DNA of 39,961 nt from a virus, in IMG/VR virus record IMGVR_UViG_3300002503_000012, positions 5,680-45,640 of that record; one strand, 5' to 3'. A program made the translations under genes and the position numbers. Below are positions 8,850 through 16,796 of the stretch, in pieces (the first letter of the stretch is position 1; every line of letters begins with the position of its first letter). The notes beneath the pieces are model-generated. The model ran no database searches, was not told where the DNA came from, and saw nothing but the letters and a program-made list of their open reading frames with translations.

Positions 8850-9989
8850 ATGCACATTGTTGTTGATGGTAATGTGTACGAGCCAAATTCTTTCTGCGTT
8901 GTCAACCGCAATATTGTTTGCGCCATGCATCGTCTAGGCTATGACGTGCGCCTCGAGGCATGGGGACAGGGACGCGAGAAACCTCACCGCGAGTCGTTCA
9001 TTGACCGCGATCTTCTGGACGAGCTTGCAGCGAAGCCAAAAGACTACGACAACGCGATCACGATCCGCCAAAGCTGGCCACGGTGCGAGCCGTACTACAG
9101 CCCTGCCTACAACTGGGATACCATCCAAGGGAAAATCAAAATAGGGCTCCTCCCATGGGAAAGCGAACATCTCCCGGCGACATGGCTGGACAATATACGG
9201 ACGGTCGACGTCATCCTGACCATTTCCACGTTCTCTGCTGACCGTATAGAGCGGGAACTGTGCCGAGCGTCCGTTCCCACGCCAGTGTGGGGCGTCCCGT
9301 TAGGGGTGGATCGCCGGCTGTTCAATCCAGACCGCCCTCCGAGAGCCCTCGAAGGCGCCAGGGCCTTCCGATTCCTCCACATAGGCGTCGGGCAGCCCCG
9401 GAAGGGGTCGGATCTCGTGCGCCAAGCCTACCTGAACGAGTTCACGGACGCCGACGACGTGACTCTGGTGGTCAAGACAGGAGGATGGGATGACGCGTCC
9501 GCGTGGACGGAGCATCTCGAGGCCAATGCCCCGCACATCCTGGTCGTGCATGATGATAATATCCCGGAAGCGGAGATGGGCGGGTTCTACACGGCCTGCC
9601 ATTGCCTGGTCCATCCGGCGCGCCTAGAAGGGTTTGGTATGACGATGTTGGAAGCGATGTCGTGCGGGATCCCGGTGATCTGTACGGAGCAGGGTGCGCA
9701 CCGGGTCTTTGCCAACGCATCCAACTCGATATTGGTCCCGTGCGTGGAGGAACAGTTCGCGTACTTTCAGGACCTCGTGGGCATAGCCCATCGCGTGGAT
9801 CGCGAGGCCTTGCGCCGTGCCATGCGGACGGCGATGCTGGATGCCTCGTGGCCTATGGTCACGCGAACGAATGTACATTTACTGCTTCCTGGTCTCATAA
9901 CAGCGCAAACGTTCTCATGGGCACGCACGGCGGTACAGATCGTAGACCACATAGAACGGATGTTCGGGCCGCTGGATAAAATATCATGA
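8850..9989 (+). CDS. glycosyltransferase family 4 (GT-B fold)
   Basis: 379 residues from the ATG at 8850, chosen because the frame upstream runs into the endonuclease remnant and the product then begins MHIVVDGNVYEPNSF like a GT-B N-domain. The C-domain has the donor-binding set RFLHIGVGQPRKGSDL and LEGFGMTMLEAMSCGIPVI, with the E-x7-E motif of retaining GT4 enzymes (the second and third Glu of EGFGMTMLE). Cytoplasmic, no membrane segment. The stop overlaps the next start. Donor and acceptor unknown. Confidence 0.9.
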   Translation: MHIVVDGNVYEPNSFCVVNRNIVCAMHRLGYDVRLEAWGQGREKPHRESFIDRDLLDELAAKPKDYDNAITIRQSWPRCEPYYSPAYNWDTIQGKIKIGLLPWESEHLPATWLDNIRTVDVILTISTFSADRIERELCRASVPTPVWGVPLGVDRRLFNPDRPPRALEGARAFRFLHIGVGQPRKGSDLVRQAYLNEFTDADDVTLVVKTGGWDDASAWTEHLEANAPHILVVHDDNIPEAEMGGFYTACHCLVHPARLEGFGMTMLEAMSCGIPVICTEQGAHRVFANASNSILVPCVEEQFAYFQDLVGIAHRVDREALRRAMRTAMLDASWPMVTRTNVHLLLPGLITAQTFSWARTAVQIVDHIERMFGPLDKIS

Positions 9990-10693
9990 CAGATTCCGAA
10001 GCGATTCAACGATTCCGTGCGCTGTATAGCGGTGGTCTGGCACAAAAGCGCCGTGATGCCGGAGACCCGAGTGCCCTAGCACCATGGCAATCCACGTCGT
10101 GGATGGGGAAACCTGTGTCGAAGTGTCCCATGGATCTGTGGGTGTATCAGGAATTGCTGTATGAGACTCAGCCGGATGTGTTACTTGAATGTGGGACGAG
10201 TGGAGCAGGGTCGGCGTTCTTCTTTGCCTCGATCTTCGATTTCATCGGAAAGGGCCACGTGGTCACGGTCGACGTCGATGTGTATCTCCATCTCCGGCGA
10301 GAGCATCCGAGGATTACGTATCTAGTCGGCGATTGTCTCAGTGAGGAGATTATGTCTGTAATGCGAGAGTGCGCACGGGGGAAGGCGACCATGGTCTCGC
10401 TGGATTCTACGCATACCTACGTGCACGTGAAACAAGAACTGGCGGTCTATGCACCACTGGTGACGCCGGGGCAGTATTGTGTTGTCGAGGATATCGGGAT
10501 ATTTGACGAAGCGTCCGCCGAGCGCGGACCGCAGTTCACGCCAGCGATTCTTGCGGATCTCGACATCGGTGATCCGTACTGGGGGACGCTGGCGGTGGCA
10601 GAGTTTTGTCGCGAGCATCCTGAATTCGTGCAGGATGTGACGCGGGAGCGGCATCTCATGACGTCATTCGCGTGGCTTCGGAGGGATCGGTAA
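9986..10693 (+). CDS. CmcI-like (cephalosporin hydroxylase family) SAM-dependent enzyme, copy 1
   Basis: 235 residues of the CmcI family, named after cephalosporin C-7 methoxylation but mostly sugar O-methyltransferases or unknowns. Visible features are PMDLWVYQELLYETQPDVLLECGTSGAGSAFF (SAM-binding loop ECGTSGAGS), VVTVDVDV, MVSLDSTHTYVHVKQEL and YCVVEDIG, the order seen in the family, with acidic and His residues that bind metal and SAM. In this sugar island, O-methylation of a glycan is the likely job. It is followed by a paralogue. Confidence 0.83.
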   Translation: MTDSEAIQRFRALYSGGLAQKRRDAGDPSALAPWQSTSWMGKPVSKCPMDLWVYQELLYETQPDVLLECGTSGAGSAFFFASIFDFIGKGHVVTVDVDVYLHLRREHPRITYLVGDCLSEEIMSVMRECARGKATMVSLDSTHTYVHVKQELAVYAPLVTPGQYCVVEDIGIFDEASAERGPQFTPAILADLDIGDPYWGTLAVAEFCREHPEFVQDVTRERHLMTSFAWLRRDR

Positions 10694-11382
10694 TGAGCTA
10701 TGGTCGTGCACCGACGGTGGATTTAGCTGTCACCGTGAACTTGACCGAAGAGAACGTGATCGACGCATTCCACGGCGTCTATTACTCCAGGCTCGACACG
10801 CTGCGATGGTTCGGGGTGCCCGTGCTCAAATCCCCTATTGATATGTGGATCTATCAGGAGATTCTGTGCCGAACACTGCCGGATGTGATCATTGAAACCG
10901 GCACGGCTTTCGGTGGCTCGGCGTATTTTATGGCAGCAGTTTGTCAGTTGATCGGGAAGGGACGCATTCTTTCTATTGACATTGATCCGACCACAGCGAA
11001 TCTGATGGTGACCAGTCGACCCGTCCATCCCCGCGTGACGTATCTCACGGGCAGTTCAACGGACTCGGCGATACTTCGGCAGGTCAGAGAGCAGATCCAA
11101 CCCAGCGAACGTGTGATGGTAATTCTGGATTCGGATCATCATGAGCCGCATGTGAGTGCGGAACTTGAAGCCTACGCTGGCTTGGTCTCGCCAGACTGCT
11201 ACCTTATCGTGGAGGACACGAACCTGAACGGCCATCCCGTGGGGTCGGAGTTTGGGCCTGGTCCGTGGGAAGCTGTGGACAAATGGCTGCCGGAGCATCC
11301 GGAGTTTGTGCTCGACTCGGTCCTCGAGCAGCGCTACGTCGTCACGTTTAACCCGCGTGGGTATTTTCGGAGACTGGCATGA
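10693..11382 (+). CDS. CmcI-like SAM-dependent enzyme, copy 2
   Basis: 229 residues from the ATG at 10693 (TAATG overlap), preceded by GGAGGG at 10680-10685; a longer GTG-started version is less likely. It repeats the copy 1 landmarks: PIDMWIYQEILCRTLPDV, IETGTAFGGSAYF (SAM loop), ILSIDIDPT, MVILDSDHHEPHVSAEL and YLIVEDTN. Both copies end with a Pro-Glu-Phe-Val helix before a final beta strand. The two clearly arose from one ancestor but differ at most positions, so they may act on different hydroxyls or form a heterodimer; that is inference. Confidence 0.85.
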   Translation: MSYGRAPTVDLAVTVNLTEENVIDAFHGVYYSRLDTLRWFGVPVLKSPIDMWIYQEILCRTLPDVIIETGTAFGGSAYFMAAVCQLIGKGRILSIDIDPTTANLMVTSRPVHPRVTYLTGSSTDSAILRQVREQIQPSERVMVILDSDHHEPHVSAELEAYAGLVSPDCYLIVEDTNLNGHPVGSEFGPGPWEAVDKWLPEHPEFVLDSVLEQRYVVTFNPRGYFRRLA

Positions 11383-12263
11383 TTGATTCGGCGGTGCGAG
11401 ATCGGACGGCGTGCATGATGAGAGTGAGGAACGAAGAAAGATGGCTAAAAAGGTCACTTGAGCGGACTTACCAGGTGGCAAAGACCGTTGTGCTGTTTGA
11501 CGACGGATCTGAAGACAGAACTATACGTGAGGCGCTTGAGACCGTCCTGCCGAGTACGGATGTCATTGATCGCCTGCTGGCTGCGCCAGATCCCATTGCT
11601 GTGGCGTACAACGATCGGTGCTTGTATGTAATCCGTTCTCCGTTTCGGTACAATGTAGTGCGGCCACGAGAGTCAGTCAATGAAATCGTGGATAAGGTGA
11701 TACTCTGGCGGTTTGTTAAAGCGACCGTGGATTTTGACTACATACTCTGTCTTGATGGCGATGAAATTCTTACGCTGGCAGCCATTCGTAATTGGTCGTC
11801 GGCTATCGAACAGATGCGCTCGGGCATTGACATCTTGCACATTCCGTTCCTTTACGCTTGGGATGCAGAAGATCGACGTCGCGTGGACGGTATTTACGGG
11901 GACATCCCTGGTAGTTCGTTCGCGAAGTTGAATTTCCCGAGGCTCTTTACCATTCTTCGACTGAACGAACATTCTTTGTACAATTCTACCTTCCAGTGGC
12001 ATGGCACACAATGGAGTCTTCACGGAGGCAGTGTGCCTCGCCAGAACTTTCGACCTCTCGGGGCTGAGCCGACGTCTGGGAATGCCCACCTTCCTGTTTT
12101 ACACCTTGGATACGTGTCTGAAGAACTCCGGCAACGAAAGTTCATTTTTTATAATGCTCAGGATCCGGCCAACGACGCGGAAGGGCGGTACGAACATATT
12201 GTAGGAAGAAGTGATATTCATGCCCCTGGACCATTGGAATTTGTATCCTGGAGCGATACATGA
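11379..12263 (+). CDS. glycosyltransferase family 2-like
   Basis: 294 residues. MMRVRNEERWLKRSLE with TVVLFDDGSEDRT is the start of the GT2 subgroup whose N-terminus reads RNE-E; YILCLDGDEIL carries the D-G-D metal motif. A ring of aromatic residues near FQWHGTQWSLHGG and LPVLHLGYVS forms the rest of the acceptor site in this family. Overlaps neighbours on both sides by ATGA. The downstream neighbour is an inserted HNH endonuclease, with no disruption of this gene. Confidence 0.8.
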   Translation: MIDSAVRDRTACMMRVRNEERWLKRSLERTYQVAKTVVLFDDGSEDRTIREALETVLPSTDVIDRLLAAPDPIAVAYNDRCLYVIRSPFRYNVVRPRESVNEIVDKVILWRFVKATVDFDYILCLDGDEILTLAAIRNWSSAIEQMRSGIDILHIPFLYAWDAEDRRRVDGIYGDIPGSSFAKLNFPRLFTILRLNEHSLYNSTFQWHGTQWSLHGGSVPRQNFRPLGAEPTSGNAHLPVLHLGYVSEELRQRKFIFYNAQDPANDAEGRYEHIVGRSDIHAPGPLEFVSWSDT

Positions 12264-12784
12264 ACGCGAGAACACGCCGACCTATAATTATAAAAGACGG
12301 TATAGCGTATATAGATCTTGCCGGTAGAGACTGGGCACTTATTAACGAGGAAGATTTACCCTTAGTTAGTAATTGGCCGTGGCATAGGATTAGAGGAAAG
12401 TATACTTGGTACGCCGCAACAAATATTAGAGTGCCAAGTCGTCAACAAGAATACATGCACAGAATGATTCTTGGTACATCTGGGAACAAATATACCGACC
12501 ATATAAATGGTAATGGGCTTGATAACAGACTGATCAATTTAAGGGAATGTACTAATGGTCAGAATATGCGCAACGCTGAAAAGAGAAAACGTGGCAAAGT
12601 TTTATCTAGTAAATATAAAGGAGTATGTTGGTCTAAGAAATCTTCTTTATGGAGAGCAACGATTAAGGAGATGGGCATTCAAAGACATATTGGACTTTTT
12701 AAGTCCGAGGTGGAAGCCGCTAGGGCTTATGATTCAGCAGCAATAAAAGCATTTGGCGAATTCGCAAGGCCAAACTTCGCATGA
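12260..12784 (+). CDS. HNH homing endonuclease with AP2 DNA-binding domain
   Basis: 174 residues. The HNH_3-type nuclease core is YMHRMILG then DHINGNGLDNRLINLREC, where His and Asn of the motif are visible at about 69-105. The last 60 residues are an AP2/ERF-type domain: SSKYKGVCWSKKSSLWRAT and HIGLFKSEVEAARAYDSAA. Such HNH-AP2 proteins are free-standing homing endonucleases in phages. The gene joins both neighbours through ATGA overlaps (12260-12263 and 12781-12784), so it entered without breaking the operon. Its codons are visibly AT-rich compared with the glycosyltransferases on either side, a sign of recent transfer. Confidence 0.92.
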   Translation: MNARTRRPIIIKDGIAYIDLAGRDWALINEEDLPLVSNWPWHRIRGKYTWYAATNIRVPSRQQEYMHRMILGTSGNKYTDHINGNGLDNRLINLRECTNGQNMRNAEKRKRGKVLSSKYKGVCWSKKSSLWRATIKEMGIQRHIGLFKSEVEAARAYDSAAIKAFGEFARPNFA

Positions 12785-13515
12785 TCTACGCCGTCATCCC
12801 GTCCAGAACTGACGCCTACCTCGACGCGCTCCTGTCCTCCATGGAAGTCTCCGAGCCAGGCATGCTCGGGTATGCCGTGATCGCTGATAATGGGCTAAGT
12901 CAAGAGTTCAAAGATCGCTGGAAGATGATGTGTACGTTCGAACCGACGCCACAACCATTCGTATTCGCACAAGCCATCAACCTCGCGGTGGCCAAGATTC
13001 CAAAGAGCGCGGACATCCTCATCCTGAACGATGATACGACTATGGTGAGTACGTTCTGGCGTCAGCGTGCTGAGCGCCTACTCCGATCCCCAGATCTCGA
13101 GCGCTACGGCATGATCTCGCTGGCCATCGACGGAGGCGTGGGGAACCCGGAGCAGAAGCGCGTGTTCTGGCAGACACCGGACGTGGTCGAGGCCACGAAG
13201 ACGCTGTGCTTCGTTGCAGTGATAATCCGGCGCACGGCGTGGGACGCAGTAGGGCCGATGGATGAACGGTTTCACGCGTACGGCCACGATGACGACGACG
13301 CAGTGCGTCGCATGAAGTTAGGTGGTTGGAAATGTGGCGTGACTCAGCGTATCGTGGTAACGCACGGCGCTGATGGTAGGCCGCACAGCGCGTCATATCT
13401 TCGGTACCATAGCCAGGAAGAGGCCGATAGGCTCTTCCATGAAAACCAGAGGATCTACTTTAATAAGTGGGGAGGATCTCCTGGGTATGAAAGGTTAACG
13501 GTGCCCAATCCATGA
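12781..13515 (+). CDS. glycosyltransferase family 2-like
   Basis: 244 residues. The fold is GT-A: MIYAVIPSRTDAYLDALLSS, YAVIADNGLSQ, then FVFAQAINLAVAKIPKSADILILNDDTTM, where NDD is the metal-binding motif. FHAYGHDDDDAVRRM matches the acidic acceptor-side motif. No transmembrane helix. The upstream HNH gene and the downstream 72-residue gene both overlap by ATGA. Acceptor not predictable. Confidence 0.83.
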   Translation: MIYAVIPSRTDAYLDALLSSMEVSEPGMLGYAVIADNGLSQEFKDRWKMMCTFEPTPQPFVFAQAINLAVAKIPKSADILILNDDTTMVSTFWRQRAERLLRSPDLERYGMISLAIDGGVGNPEQKRVFWQTPDVVEATKTLCFVAVIIRRTAWDAVGPMDERFHAYGHDDDDAVRRMKLGGWKCGVTQRIVVTHGADGRPHSASYLRYHSQEEADRLFHENQRIYFNKWGGSPGYERLTVPNP

Positions 13516-13730
13516 ACGCCGTGGCCATGGTCAACATCTGCTTTCGTCATGCGTATCCGGAACTCTACGACCGCGACTGTGTCGAAGAGCCTGCGATCCC
13601 AGCGGACCTGCGTCATGGCGCTGGTGTCGGTGATATTCCAGTGGGTGCGGAGATTCCGGATGCCGTGACACTGATAGGCGACACACTGTCGGAGGCCGAA
13701 CGCCTGCGGGCGCAGCAGGCATCATGCTAA
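13512..13730 (+). CDS. hypothetical protein, 72 aa
   Basis: Starts at an ATGA overlap with the preceding transferase. The product (MNAVAMVNICFRHAYPELY...) is acidic with a Pro/Gly-rich middle and an alpha-helical end (LSEAERLRAQQ). No domain recognised. Placement inside a coupled operon supports translation. Confidence 0.5.
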   Translation: MNAVAMVNICFRHAYPELYDRDCVEEPAIPADLRHGAGVGDIPVGAEIPDAVTLIGDTLSEAERLRAQQASC

Positions 13731-13816
13731 TCCGGTGCCCACAGTGTAAGCGGAAGAGCTTCGACCCCGTGGCTGGGGCCTGTGAACGACGTGCGTGTGG
13801 ATATACCGCGTCATGA
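13724..13816 (+). CDS. 30-residue zinc-ribbon-like peptide
   Basis: ATG at 13724 lies inside the end of the previous gene and the stop overlaps the next ATG (ATGA at 13813-13816). The product has CPQCKRKSF and CERRACGYT, a four-Cys set as in one-knuckle zinc ribbons. Tiny, but perfectly tiled between neighbours. Function unknown. Confidence 0.5.
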   Translation: MLIRCPQCKRKSFDPVAGACERRACGYTAS

Positions 13817-13989
13817 GGGTCTCTTCCCCGCATGTCCTGCCAAAGCGACGTGGTGCCGAACTTATATGTCCCGTGTGTGGTGGCAAGTTTTACGTGAAGC
13901 CCTCACTGGTGGCGAAAACAAGCACGTGCTCATTGTCTTGCAAGGCGGAGAGACAGCGGCGGCCACAACTTCGGTTGGATGAGACATGA
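13813..13989 (+). CDS. 58-residue zinc-finger-like protein
   Basis: ATG 13813 is chosen because it overlaps the previous stop by ATGA; a longer GTG form would run into the 30-residue gene. It contains CPVCGGKFYV and STCSLSCKAERQ, the Cys4 pattern often seen at the N-terminus of phage HNH proteins, but no nuclease core follows, so it is either an independent small zinc protein or a remnant of such an endonuclease. Stop overlaps the methyltransferase start. Confidence 0.5.
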   Translation: MRVSSPHVLPKRRGAELICPVCGGKFYVKPSLVAKTSTCSLSCKAERQRRPQLRLDET

Positions 13990-14471
13990 CTCGTGCTCTG
14001 AACCTCGGGTGCGGGACGAAGCTCAAGAAGCCTGGGGATGAGGGCTTCGATGAATGGATCAACGCGGATATTCGCGAGGATGTCGGGGCGGACATGACTT
14101 TCGATTGCATAATAGGTATTCCATTCCCTAATGGGTATTTTGATCATGCGGAGGCTGACAATTTCCTTGAGCACGTCAGATCGGAAAGCCTCCTCCCACT
14201 GATCAATGAACTCGATCGGGTGATCCGAGTTAACGGAACAGTGCGCATAATCGTGCCGCATTTCTTATCACAAGGCGCAGTCCAAGATCCCACTCACGTC
14301 GCGCTATTTTCACCGCGGACGTTCCTCTATCTCAATCAGCGCCAGACAATATTTGGTGGTCGCGCGATCGGCATTACCGCGAACCTCATCGCCATCGAAG
14401 GCCCGACGGTCTATGGAGACATGGCCACGGAAGCGTTTATCACGGTGCTGCTGAGGAAGGAGCCACTGTAA
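13986..14471 (+). CDS. small SAM-dependent methyltransferase-like protein
   Basis: 161 residues beginning MTRALNLGCGTKLKK, a class I methyltransferase motif I (LGCGT). WINADIREDVGADMTFDC is the motif II acidic strand and FDHAEADNFLEHV gives the usual post-motif (LEH). GTVRIIVPHF is the fifth strand. It fits the SAM methyltransferases found in polysaccharide loci, shorter than most (no cap domain). Likely acts on a sugar or lipid carrier of this island; substrate unknown. Joined to neighbours by ATGA and TAATG. Confidence 0.78.
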   Translation: MTRALNLGCGTKLKKPGDEGFDEWINADIREDVGADMTFDCIIGIPFPNGYFDHAEADNFLEHVRSESLLPLINELDRVIRVNGTVRIIVPHFLSQGAVQDPTHVALFSPRTFLYLNQRQTIFGGRAIGITANLIAIEGPTVYGDMATEAFITVLLRKEPL

Positions 14472-14668
14472 TGATCGGCGTCAGACCTGAGAACGTACAA
14501 CTGTACAAGAGTCTTGCCGCCTATCGTCGCGCGCTCATTACAATTGACGATATTCCGCCTGAGGTGCTCCGAGGTATAGCGTGGCATTTACTGGAAGTCT
14601 GTGAAGTGCTTGTACAAGGACTGGATACGTTCAGAACAACCGTGGAAGATGCAATGGCGAAGCGATGA
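14471..14668 (+). CDS. hypothetical helical protein, 65 aa
   Basis: Begins at a TAATG junction preceded by AAGGAG (14456-14461). Predicted helical throughout (LYKSLAAYRRALITIDD, WHLLEVCEVLVQGLDTF) with no motif. The upstream 17 bases (AAGGAGCCACTGTAATG) recur just before the next gene at 14668-14684, which suggests that the two small genes share a copied ribosome-site segment. Confidence 0.55.
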   Translation: MIGVRPENVQLYKSLAAYRRALITIDDIPPEVLRGIAWHLLEVCEVLVQGLDTFRTTVEDAMAKR

Positions 14669-14681
14669 AGGAGCCACTGTA

Positions 14682-14906
14682 ATGTCTGCGTTCTCGTTCG
14701 ATCGGTGGATGCCGGAACTTGCGCTGAATAACGAGTTCCTCTGTGTGCGATATCGACAAACCACCACGACCGTATCACGGGATGTCCATAGTCTACACGG
14801 GCAGCCGATATACTTCGACACACGATCAGCGGCGCGAGCACAGTGTGAACTCTTGAATGCGTCGGAGCGTGCAGCTGTAGTTTCAACACGGAGGTTCACC
14901 GCGTGA
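14682..14906 (+). CDS. hypothetical protein, 74 aa
   Basis: ATG 14682 follows AAGGAG at 14668-14673 with good spacing; this start is preferred over an upstream ATG at 14601 in the same frame that overlaps the previous gene. MSAFSFDRWMPELALNNEF then a basic, beta-type middle (RYRQTTTTVSRDV) and a helical end. Unknown function. The stop overlaps a GTG start. Confidence 0.5.
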   Translation: MSAFSFDRWMPELALNNEFLCVRYRQTTTTVSRDVHSLHGQPIYFDTRSAARAQCELLNASERAAVVSTRRFTA

Positions 14907-15082
14907 TCGTAACCTGTTCTTCGTGCCAGCTAGAATACGACGATTTATATACGCTCACCTATTGCCCACATTTGCCATTCCAAATGCATACGAAGGTCAC
15001 CGTTAACGGCATCCAGCGCTGCTGTCATAGCATCGAAGAACTGCGCGAAGCGATGCTGGACAAGACGCAGAGTGAACGATGA
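14903..15082 (+). CDS. 59-residue Cys-containing protein
   Basis: GTG 14903 overlaps the previous stop (GTGA) and the stop overlaps the next ATG (ATGA). Cys residues are at CSSCQLEY, YCPH and CCHS, which could bind one zinc. Very small, no family. Its exact tiling between genes is the main support. Confidence 0.45.
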   Translation: MIVTCSSCQLEYDDLYTLTYCPHLPFQMHTKVTVNGIQRCCHSIEELREAMLDKTQSER

Positions 15083-15714
15083 CGTTGGGTGCTGAGAAAA
15101 GAGCCACCAGGATTTGGGAAAAAACATGCCCAGCGTGTGGAGAATCTTTTGCTGTTGGCGGTGCATGTGGACCAATGAGAAAGAAAAAGTATTGTTCTGT
15201 GAGATGCGCGGGATTTTCCCCGTCCTTTTCTTCACCACGTGGGGCAATGCCGTTAGAGATGAAAAAGGAAGACGCTGCTTGGTTAGCAGGCCTGTTCGAT
15301 GGCGAAGGTTGCGTGATCATCTACAAAAGCTCAAGTAAGTATTCAGTCCGATATGCTATGAAGATAACATTGTCCAATACGAACTCAGAAGCACTTGTAA
15401 GATGTAGGGATATTTCCGGGGTTGGCAATGTTGTTCTTGGCAGGGCAGGAACATATAAAAGTAAGCCGAGTTATTACTGGGTCGCCGGCAGTGAGACCGC
15501 TGCTGCTATTCTTCGTCAGATACTACAGTATTCTTTTATAAAGAAACCGCAGGTAGAACTTGCCCTGAAGTTTCAAGAAAAAATGCTGACTGCGTCTTTG
15601 AGGGCTCAGCTTGGATGGCAATTAGAGATGAAAAATGAGCTGCATTTGTTGAATTATCGTGGACCTCGTATTATAACGCAGCGTCTTGGTCGCCCGAAGA
15701 CAGAGGCTGTGTAA
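15079..15714 (+). CDS. LAGLIDADG homing endonuclease with N-terminal zinc finger
   Basis: 211 residues. The N-terminus has CPACGESF (C17, C20) and KYCSVRCAG, a Cys4 zinc finger. At 69-78 is LAGLFDGEGC, one LAGLIDADG helix, so the enzyme is expected to act as a homodimer. The rest (ISGVGNVVLGR, YYWVAGSETAAAILRQI, KKPQVELALKF) is the standard saddle fold of this family. It fits between neighbours by ATGA and TAATG overlaps and is AT-rich compared with them. No intron core is visible around it, so it is a free-standing endonuclease. Confidence 0.9.
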   Translation: MTLGAEKRATRIWEKTCPACGESFAVGGACGPMRKKKYCSVRCAGFSPSFSSPRGAMPLEMKKEDAAWLAGLFDGEGCVIIYKSSSKYSVRYAMKITLSNTNSEALVRCRDISGVGNVVLGRAGTYKSKPSYYWVAGSETAAAILRQILQYSFIKKPQVELALKFQEKMLTASLRAQLGWQLEMKNELHLLNYRGPRIITQRLGRPKTEAV

Positions 15715-16391
15715 TGCTACCCATCGTTATGCCGTGTGTGAATTGCGTTTCTTATAGTAAGCAAGCGGTCGCGTCCGCGCATCCTCGCAGCGATCTCTAC
15801 TTCATCGACAACGCCTCGACAGACGGCACGCGCGAGTGGGCGCAGGCAGAGGCCAACGCTGGCAGACTTCGATATCTGCCCCAGAGGTATAATCTTGGCG
15901 TGGCGGCATCCTGGAACCTCGGGATCCGAAAAGCCTTTGCTGACGGCCATGACAGCGTACTAGTGAGCAATAACGATGTTGTGTACGACGTGGATACGAT
16001 CCCGAACCTCGAGCGCTGGCACGAGGAGACAGGGGGCTTTATCACCGTCCACTCGGTCGCGTACCTTGAAACGCTGCTGAAGCAAGCGCGGCGGCATGTG
16101 CTGGAGCAGCCACCGGATTTCGCGGGCTTTGTTATCTCACGGAAAATATTTGAGATGATTGGTCCGTTCGATGAAGGATTCCGTCAAGCGTATTTCGAAG
16201 ATCTGGATTATGTCATCCGCATGAAAGACGCTGATATAGTTTACGGCCGTGCTATGAACTCCTTAGTGCTTCATTACCACTCGAGAACTGTACACGAGGG
16301 GGGAGTGAAGGCTTTCCCTCAGCAAGAGTTAAATCGTCGTCGCTTCATTGCCAAGTGGGGGCAACAGCGGCTACAGGAAGTCGGGCAATAG
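15714..16391 (+). CDS. glycosyltransferase family 2
   Basis: 225 residues. LPIVMPCVNCVSYSKQAV and LYFIDNASTDGTREWA form the GT2 nucleotide-binding start, YLPQRYNLGVAASWNLGI is the following loop, and VLVSNNDVVYD carries the metal site in NND form. GPFDEGFRQAYFEDLDYVIRM has the ED motif. Its start is a TAATG overlap with the endonuclease. It is followed by a 22-base gap and a strong GGAGG, so the next gene begins a fresh translation unit. Confidence 0.88.
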   Translation: MLPIVMPCVNCVSYSKQAVASAHPRSDLYFIDNASTDGTREWAQAEANAGRLRYLPQRYNLGVAASWNLGIRKAFADGHDSVLVSNNDVVYDVDTIPNLERWHEETGGFITVHSVAYLETLLKQARRHVLEQPPDFAGFVISRKIFEMIGPFDEGFRQAYFEDLDYVIRMKDADIVYGRAMNSLVLHYHSRTVHEGGVKAFPQQELNRRRFIAKWGQQRLQEVGQ

Positions 16392-16413
16392 TCAATCAAA
16401 GGAGGACATGGTA

Positions 16414-16635
16414 ATGGGATCTAGGGGTGCATTCTACCGTACTCATGTCTGTCCCGGAGGAGAGAAGCCACCGGACACACGAGCGATGATCGTTGCAGTT
16501 GATAAAGATAACGCGTTGATTGCGAACGTCCACGTTGGGTGGTATCTCCAGCTTGACGTAGATTGCTACGATTGGATATCAACCGTGCACGTGTCGATCG
16601 TGTTCTGTCCGTGGTGTCGGGTCACGCTCGAATGA
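16414..16635 (+). CDS. 73-residue hypothetical protein
   Basis: AAAGGAGG at 16398-16405 places ATG 16414 at the best spacing (an ATG at 16408 is too close). Product MGSRGAFYRTHVCPGGEKPP then beta strands (MIVAVDKDNALIANVHVGW) and CPWCRVTLE at the end. Two Cys pairs, perhaps a small metal site. Unknown. Overlaps the next gene by ATGA. Confidence 0.55.
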   Translation: MGSRGAFYRTHVCPGGEKPPDTRAMIVAVDKDNALIANVHVGWYLQLDVDCYDWISTVHVSIVFCPWCRVTLE

Positions 16636-16796
16636 AAGATATTCCGTCTGACTGGATCCGAGACTATGTGGACAAGTTACTCACACTAGCTGGTCAGTTG
16701 CCGGAAGATGGGAAGATGCGCGAGGCTATGTTGCGAAACGTAGATTGTATTATGAATATGGTACAGGCGTGGAAAGATACTAAGGAGACGCAATGA
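16632..16796 (+). CDS. 54-residue helical protein
   Basis: ATG 16632 overlaps the previous stop by ATGA; a longer form in the same frame begins inside the previous gene and is rejected. MKDIPSDWIRDYVDKLLTLAG and MREAMLRNVDCIMNMVQAW are amphipathic helices. Looks like a small helical binding protein; no family. Confidence 0.55.
   Translation: MKDIPSDWIRDYVDKLLTLAGQLPEDGKMREAMLRNVDCIMNMVQAWKDTKETQ

Noticed and set aside
9986-11382. Antibiotic (cephamycin) biosynthesis from CmcI similarity
   Set aside because: The family is broad and the neighbours are all sugar enzymes; no beta-lactam genes are present.
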